NCBI GenBank assembly: GCA_031286555.1
Contig: JAITUD010000162.1
Coordinates: 1-8,348, forward strand
Direction: 5' to 3'
Length of the DNA stretch: 8,348 nt
DNA from: Microbacterium sp.
GTDB lineage: Bacteria; Actinomycetota; Actinomycetes; Actinomycetales; Microbacteriaceae
Position 1 is the first letter of the stretch, and each line of letters begins with the position of its first letter. Below the pieces are notes generated by a model, which searched no databases, was not told where the DNA came from, and saw nothing but the letters and a program-made list of their open reading frames with translations. Positions 6,017-8,348 of the stretch are shown here, one piece after another. The position numbers were made by a program, and so were the translations under genes.

Positions 6017-7201
6017 TCAGTGAGCGTCGGGAGCGACGATCTCCGGGAGCACGGCCTCGAACTTGGCGTCGAACGCGAGCGCGCCGAGCTTGTGACCCTG
6101 GTTGGCGGCCTCGGCGACCACCGTGGCGCCGAAGGTGGAGCTCTTCAGACGCTGGTTCGGAGTGCCGTGGTGGCCGTCGTTGGTGAAGGCGCAGTCGCCG
6201 ACGTTGTAGAACGACGCCTCGACGTCGAGCGTGCGAGCGGTGTTCAGCGCGCCGCCGCGGGCGTGCACCAGGTAATAGGTGCCGTAGGCGTCGGCCATGA
6301 GCTCGGTGCGACGAGTCGCCTCCGGGCCGGTCAGCGGCGACTCGAACAGGTTGTTCGCGTACTGCACCTGGTGGCCGTACTCATGTGCGAGAACGCCGAG
6401 CGGGGCGGCCTTGTCCTGCAGCCCGACGCCGCGCAGGCCTGCGAGCACGCCGTCACCCATGACGATGCGCTTGGTCAGGCCGGGGAACTCCGCGACGTCC
6501 TCGGGGGCCGGGTCGAAGGCGAACGCGTTGAACGTGAAGTACGGGTTGTCGCCCTGACGCAGGCCGGGCTGGCTGAAGATCAGCTCCTGGACGTACTCGG
6601 CGACGTCGCGTGCGGTGGCGGCGTCGAGGCCGTAGAGAGCGGTGTAGACACGCACCATGCGATCGATCGAGCGGTAGGTGTCGCCCTTCATCGGGATCAG
6701 CTGGATGTCGGAGCCGTCGAAGTCCCAGAACTTCTTCAGGCCGTCCATCGTGCGGTTGAGCTCGTTGGTGTAGGAGCCGTCGAGGCCGAACACGTTGCGC
6801 TTGTCCTGCGAGCCGAAGATGAGTGCGTCGTAGGTCGCGAGATCGAAGCCGGCGAGCTGATCGATCTGCGTCATGGTCGCCCGGTCGACTCCAGCGAGCT
6901 CGCCGGTGAGCCATCCGTCGATGGGGGTGGCGCCGCACTGATAGTCCCCGGGGTTGATCACGCTCTCGGCGCGGTCGGCCCACGTGGTCTCGTCGAGGCC
7001 GAAGCGCGCTCGCGCGTCGGCGACACGGGCAGACCAGTCTGCGGGCAGCTCTGCCTGCAGCGCATCGAGCTGCGACGCGGCCACCGTGGTGGAGGCGGCG
7101 GTGGGGGCGGCGGTGTCCGCCATCGCGGCCGGCGCGAAGCTGAGGCCGAGAGTGACGGCGATCCCTGCGGCGAGGACGCACGAGGTCGACTTCTTGAACA
7201 T
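6017..7201 (-). CDS. Secreted zinc metallopeptidase (YpfJ/neutral zinc metallopeptidase-like)
   Basis: A 394-residue exported protein. MFKKSTSCVLAAGIAVTLGL is a Sec signal peptide with a likely cut after AMA (residue 28), giving a mature start of DTAAP. The catalytic half shows PLGVLAHEYGHQVQYANN (H273, E274, H277), then RRTELMADAYGTYY with E300 as the likely third zinc ligand. HGTPNQRLKS (345-354) follows, like the HG(T/S)..QR element of PF04228-type peptidases. This order HEYGH, EL.AD, HG..QR is why I place it near that family. The region from about 40 to 260 is not recognisable; Cys89 and Cys337 could form a disulfide. The role is probably extracellular or cell-surface proteolysis; the substrate is unknown. 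The ATG at 7201 is chosen for its GGGAG site at 7210-7214, 8 nt away, and the signal peptide. A longer frame upstream would run through a terminator and the tRNA-His gene. It is a single-gene unit with its own terminator. Confidence 0.85.
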   Translation of the reverse strand: MFKKSTSCVLAAGIAVTLGLSFAPAAMADTAAPTAASTTVAASQLDALQAELPADWSARVADARARFGLDETTWADRAESVINPGDYQCGATPIDGWLTGELAGVDRATMTQIDQLAGFDLATYDALIFGSQDKRNVFGLDGSYTNELNRTMDGLKKFWDFDGSDIQLIPMKGDTYRSIDRMVRVYTALYGLDAATARDVAEYVQELIFSQPGLRQGDNPYFTFNAFAFDPAPEDVAEFPGLTKRIVMGDGVLAGLRGVGLQDKAAPLGVLAHEYGHQVQYANNLFESPLTGPEATRRTELMADAYGTYYLVHARGGALNTARTLDVEASFYNVGDCAFTNDGHHGTPNQRLKSSTFGATVVAEAANQGHKLGALAFDAKFEAVLPEIVAPDAH

Positions 7202-7207
7202 GTTGTG

Positions 7208-7214
7208 TTCTCCC
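7208..7214 (-). promoter_or_regulatory. Shine-Dalgarno site that sets the metallopeptidase start
   Basis: GGGAGAA on the minus strand lies just before the ATG at 7201 (8 nt from the end of GGGAG). It fixes the start at the signal peptide and excludes starts further upstream. Confidence 0.75.
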
Positions 7215-7222
7215 ATGTGAAG

Positions 7223-7247
7223 GTGCGCGACGCTGTTGTCGGCGCAC
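7223..7247 (-). other. Hairpin in the metallopeptidase 5' leader
   Basis: GTGCGC/GCGCAC plus GAC/GTC form a 9-bp stem with a single bulged base around a 6-nt loop. It would lie at the very start of the mRNA if transcription begins just after the TAGGTT box at 7255-7260. It could protect the 5' end or influence translation; it could also be chance in GC-rich DNA. Confidence 0.35.
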
Positions 7248-7254
7248 GAGTCCG

Positions 7255-7260
7255 AACCTA
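7255..7260 (-). promoter_or_regulatory. Weak candidate -10 box (TAGGTT) for the secreted metallopeptidase
   Basis: TAGGTT matches TANNNT on the minus strand in the 124-bp region between the tRNA-His terminator and the gene. It would give a leader of about 45-50 nt. No good -35 is seen, so confidence is low. Confidence 0.3.
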
Positions 7261-7325
7261 TCGGCATGGATGCAGGCGAATACAGCACCCCCGGCGTGTC
7301 GCAGGCGCGATGACTCGGGGAGAAG

Positions 7326-7360
7326 ACAAAAGGAGCGGGATGCTTCTGCATCCCGCTCCT
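7326..7360 (-). terminator. Rho-independent terminator of tRNA-His
   Basis: AGGAGCGGGATGC (7331-7343) pairs perfectly with GCATCCCGCTCCT (7348-7360) around a 4-nt loop. Read on the minus strand, the stem is followed by a T-rich run (TTTTGTCTT). It begins 3 nt after the tRNA 3' end and would also stop transcripts coming from orn. Confidence 0.9.
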
Positions 7361-7363
7361 GAA

Positions 7364-7440
7364 TGGGGTGAGTAACGGGGCTTGAACCCGCGACCCCCGC
7401 GACCACAACGCGGTGCTCTACCAGCTGAGCTATACCCACC
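7364..7440 (-). tRNA. tRNA-His (GTG)
   Basis: Full cloverleaf on the minus strand. The acceptor GTGGGTA pairs with TACTCAC (one G-T), the D arm is GCTC/GAGC, and the anticodon stem is CCGCG/CGCGG. The loop TTGTGGT has anticodon GTG (plus-strand 7404-7406). The T arm is GCGGG-TTCAAGC-CCCGT. The extra G at -1 (7440) opposite C73 (7367) is the identity mark of tRNA-His. The 3' CCA is encoded (7366-7364). It lies 35 nt downstream of orn, an arrangement also known in other actinobacteria, and has its own terminator. Confidence 0.97.
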
Positions 7441-7443
7441 ATG

Positions 7444-7461
7444 TGCCTGCCGGAACAGGCA
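7444..7461 (-). other. Small hairpin between orn and tRNA-His
   Basis: TGCCTG and CAGGCA pair around a 6-nt loop in the 35-nt spacer. It has no U-tract and is short. It may be a weak attenuator or a processing spacer for a joint orn/tRNA-His transcript. Confidence 0.3.
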
Positions 7462-7475
7462 ACCGCTCAAGTGTA

Positions 7476-8102
7476 TTACATGTTTTGAGTGAACTCTGAC
7501 ACGGTGCGCTCCGAGATGGTGCGCGCCTCGTCCGTGGACGGTCCGGGCTCGTCAACGAACACCGCTTCGCGGTAGTACTGCAGCTCGCGGATGGACTCCA
7601 GGATGTCGGCCAGAGCACGGTGCCCGCCGTCCTTCGACGGGGCGTTGAAGAACACCCGCGGGTACCAGCGACGGGACAGCTCCTTGATGCTCGACACGTC
7701 GACGTTGCGGTAGTGCAGGTACTGGTCGAGCTCGGGCATGTACTTGGCGAGGAACATGCGGTCGGTGCCGATGGTGTTGCCGGCCAACGGTGCCTTGCGC
7801 TCCTGCGGCACGAAGCGTCGGATGTACGCGAGCGTCTGCGCGGTCGCCTCGGCGAGGGGAACGCCCTGCGGGATCTCGTCGATGAGGCCGGAGGTGCGGT
7901 GCATCTCGGTCACGAAGTCGTTCATGTGCTCGAGCGCGGCGTCGCTGGGCTTGATCACGATGCTGAACCCGGGATCGAGCGGTCTCAGAGTGAAATCCGT
8001 GACGACGACGGCGATCTCGACGAGCTCATCGACCGCGAGGTCGAGCCCGGTCATCTCGCAGTCGATCCAGACGAGCCGGTCGTTCTCTGACGCAGAAACC
8101 AT
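7476..8102 (-). CDS. orn: Oligoribonuclease (3'-5' exonuclease, DEDDh)
   Basis: A 208-residue cytoplasmic enzyme that degrades RNA dinucleotides and very short oligos to mononucleotides, including pGpG from cyclic-di-GMP breakdown. All exonuclease motifs are present: Exo I VWIDCEMTGLD (D14, E16), Exo II LAGNTIGTDRMFL (D114), and Exo III GGHRALADILESI (H161, D166). HYRNVDVSSIKELSRRWYP (130-148) is the characteristic Orn dimer and substrate-binding segment. Length is a little above the ~180 usual in proteobacteria because of an acidic C-terminal extension (182-208), common in actinobacteria. The ATG at 8102 has no Shine-Dalgarno sequence but follows a -10-like TAGGAT by 6 nt, so the message may be leaderless. 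tRNA-His lies 35 nt downstream on the same strand, and tRNA-Arg is divergent upstream. Confidence 0.97.
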   Translation of the reverse strand: MVSASENDRLVWIDCEMTGLDLAVDELVEIAVVVTDFTLRPLDPGFSIVIKPSDAALEHMNDFVTEMHRTSGLIDEIPQGVPLAEATAQTLAYIRRFVPQERKAPLAGNTIGTDRMFLAKYMPELDQYLHYRNVDVSSIKELSRRWYPRVFFNAPSKDGGHRALADILESIRELQYYREAVFVDEPGPSTDEARTISERTVSEFTQNM

Positions 8103-8108
8103 GGGTCG

Positions 8109-8114
8109 ATCCTA
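8109..8114 (-). promoter_or_regulatory. Candidate -10 box (TAGGAT), leaderless orn transcript
   Basis: On the minus strand TAGGAT is followed by six bases (CGACCC) and the ATG at 8102. The predicted transcription start is the A of the start codon. No strong -35 is visible. Confidence 0.5.
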
Positions 8115-8133
8115 TCGGCGGGTTCTGACACGG

Positions 8134-8139
8134 TAATCT
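8134..8139 (+). promoter_or_regulatory. Candidate -10 box (TAATCT) for tRNA-Arg
   Basis: TAATCT lies 10 nt before the tRNA 5' end at 8150, which suits a short precursor leader. The -35 position would overlap the orn -10 on the other strand. The -35 itself is not recognisable. Confidence 0.45.
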
Positions 8140-8149
8140 GAGGGATCGC

Positions 8150-8221
8150 GCCCCCTTAGCTCAGAGGAAGAGCATCGGCTTTCTAATCCGTTGGTCGCAG
8201 GTTCGAATCCTGCAGGGGGCA
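8150..8221 (+). tRNA. tRNA-Arg (TCT), with a mismatched anticodon stem
   Basis: The acceptor GCCCCCT pairs perfectly with AGGGGGC, the D arm is GCTC/GAGC with a 7-nt loop, and the T arm is GCAGG-TTCGAAT-CCTGC, all canonical. The anticodon loop TTTCTAA (8180-8186) gives anticodon TCT, reading AGA and perhaps AGG, with A37. The anticodon stem TCGGC/TCCGT keeps only its three central pairs; 27-43 is T-T and 31-39 is C-T. The discriminator is A73 (8221). CCA is not encoded, since CCCCA follows, so the CCA-adding enzyme is needed. The arginine assignment follows the anticodon. AGA is expected to be rare in this GC-rich genome, so low demand could relax constraint. Confidence 0.88.
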
Positions 8222-8227
8222 CCCCAT

Positions 8228-8348
8228 TCAGAACCTCAGCGCGGCGACCGCGTCATCGGCGTCCCAGAACTCGCCGACCAGCAGGAACATGCCGGTCGCG
8301 GTCTGCAGTCGCTCGGCCCGGTAGCGGATGCCGAGGGGGTCGGCGACG
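8228..8348 (-). CDS. Unrecognised protein, C-terminal fragment
   Basis: The last 39 codons and a TGA stop are visible; the rest lies beyond the right edge. My translation is VADPLGIRYRAERLQTATGM then FLLVGEFWDADDAVAALRF. Nearly all codons end in G or C, matching the real genes here, and no competing frame looks as good. I do not recognise the family. It converges on tRNA-Arg with 6 bp between them and no clear terminator in that gap. Confidence 0.6.
   Translation of the reverse strand, partial: VADPLGIRYRAERLQTATGMFLLVGEFWDADDAVAALRF

Noticed and set aside
5936..7375. 479-residue plus-strand frame opposite the metallopeptidase
   Set aside because: Low-complexity Val/Glu/Gly product and a Gly run; antisense shadow of a clear signal-peptide and HEYGH gene.
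7202..7408. Longer N-terminus for the secreted metallopeptidase
   Set aside because: It would run through tRNA-His and its terminator and bury the signal peptide; the ATG at 7201 has a good ribosome site.
6453..7442. Minus-strand reading frame starting with VGIAQLVEHRVVVAGVAGS
   Set aside because: This is the tRNA-His gene read as protein, a common annotation artefact; the rest is the wrong frame of the secreted metallopeptidase.
8240..8252. CGCGG-CGA-CCGCG hairpin as a tRNA-Arg terminator
   Set aside because: Only 5 bp, no T-run, and inside the coding end of the convergent gene; likely chance.
1..8348. CRISPR array, insertion sequence, prophage or integrative element
   Set aside because: No spaced repeats, transposase, integrase or phage gene seen; two tRNA genes are present but neither is flanked by an integrase or a duplicated tRNA end of useful length.

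Overview
The window is very GC-rich, almost every codon in the real genes ends in G or C, and the gene families are actinobacterial: ClpS followed by a DUF2017 protein, orn followed by tRNA-His, a polyprenol-phosphate mannose synthase-like GT2, and genes that appear to lack leaders. This points to a high-GC Actinomycetota, most likely Micrococcales and plausibly Microbacteriaceae (Microbacterium-like). That placement is inferred from style and synteny, not from a database match.

Layout. (1) 1-1055, minus strand: a tight operon read right to left, with a small HExxH metallopeptidase, clpS (N-degron adaptor of the ClpAP/ClpCP protease) and a DUF2017 gene cut by the window edge. The genes are joined by 4-bp ATGA overlaps. 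The last ~45 bases of the edge are almost pure G/C and look unreliable. (2) 1139-4027, plus strand: a three-gene overlapping operon with a polytopic GT-C glycosyltransferase, a GT2 polyprenyl-phosphate-hexose synthase and a GtrA-type small membrane protein. Together they form a complete 'charge the lipid carrier, flip it, transfer the sugar' module for cell-envelope glycosylation. (3) 3856-5945, minus strand: an OmpR-type response regulator and its sensor histidine kinase, with stop and start overlapping by one base. The kinase gene runs 172 bp into the 3' end of the convergent gtrA gene. (4) 6017-7201, minus strand: a secreted zinc metallopeptidase (HEYGH ... ELMAD ... HGTPNQR) with its own hairpin terminator. 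(5) 7326-8221: tRNA-His with terminator, orn (oligoribonuclease), then a divergent tRNA-Arg(TCT) whose promoter is packed back to back with that of orn. (6) 8228-8348: the C-terminal end of an unrecognised minus-strand gene.

No CRISPR array, insertion sequence, phage gene or integrase is visible, and no stretch over 300 bases lacks a gene. The most notable signals are: three genes whose only promoter-like element is a TANNNT box 6-7 nt before the start codon (predicted leaderless mRNAs); the long convergent overlap that gives GtrA a low-complexity tail copied from the antisense of the kinase; the compact GT-C/GT2/GtrA cassette; and an odd, mismatch-rich anticodon stem in tRNA-Arg(TCT). I see no clearly new defence or mobile system here.
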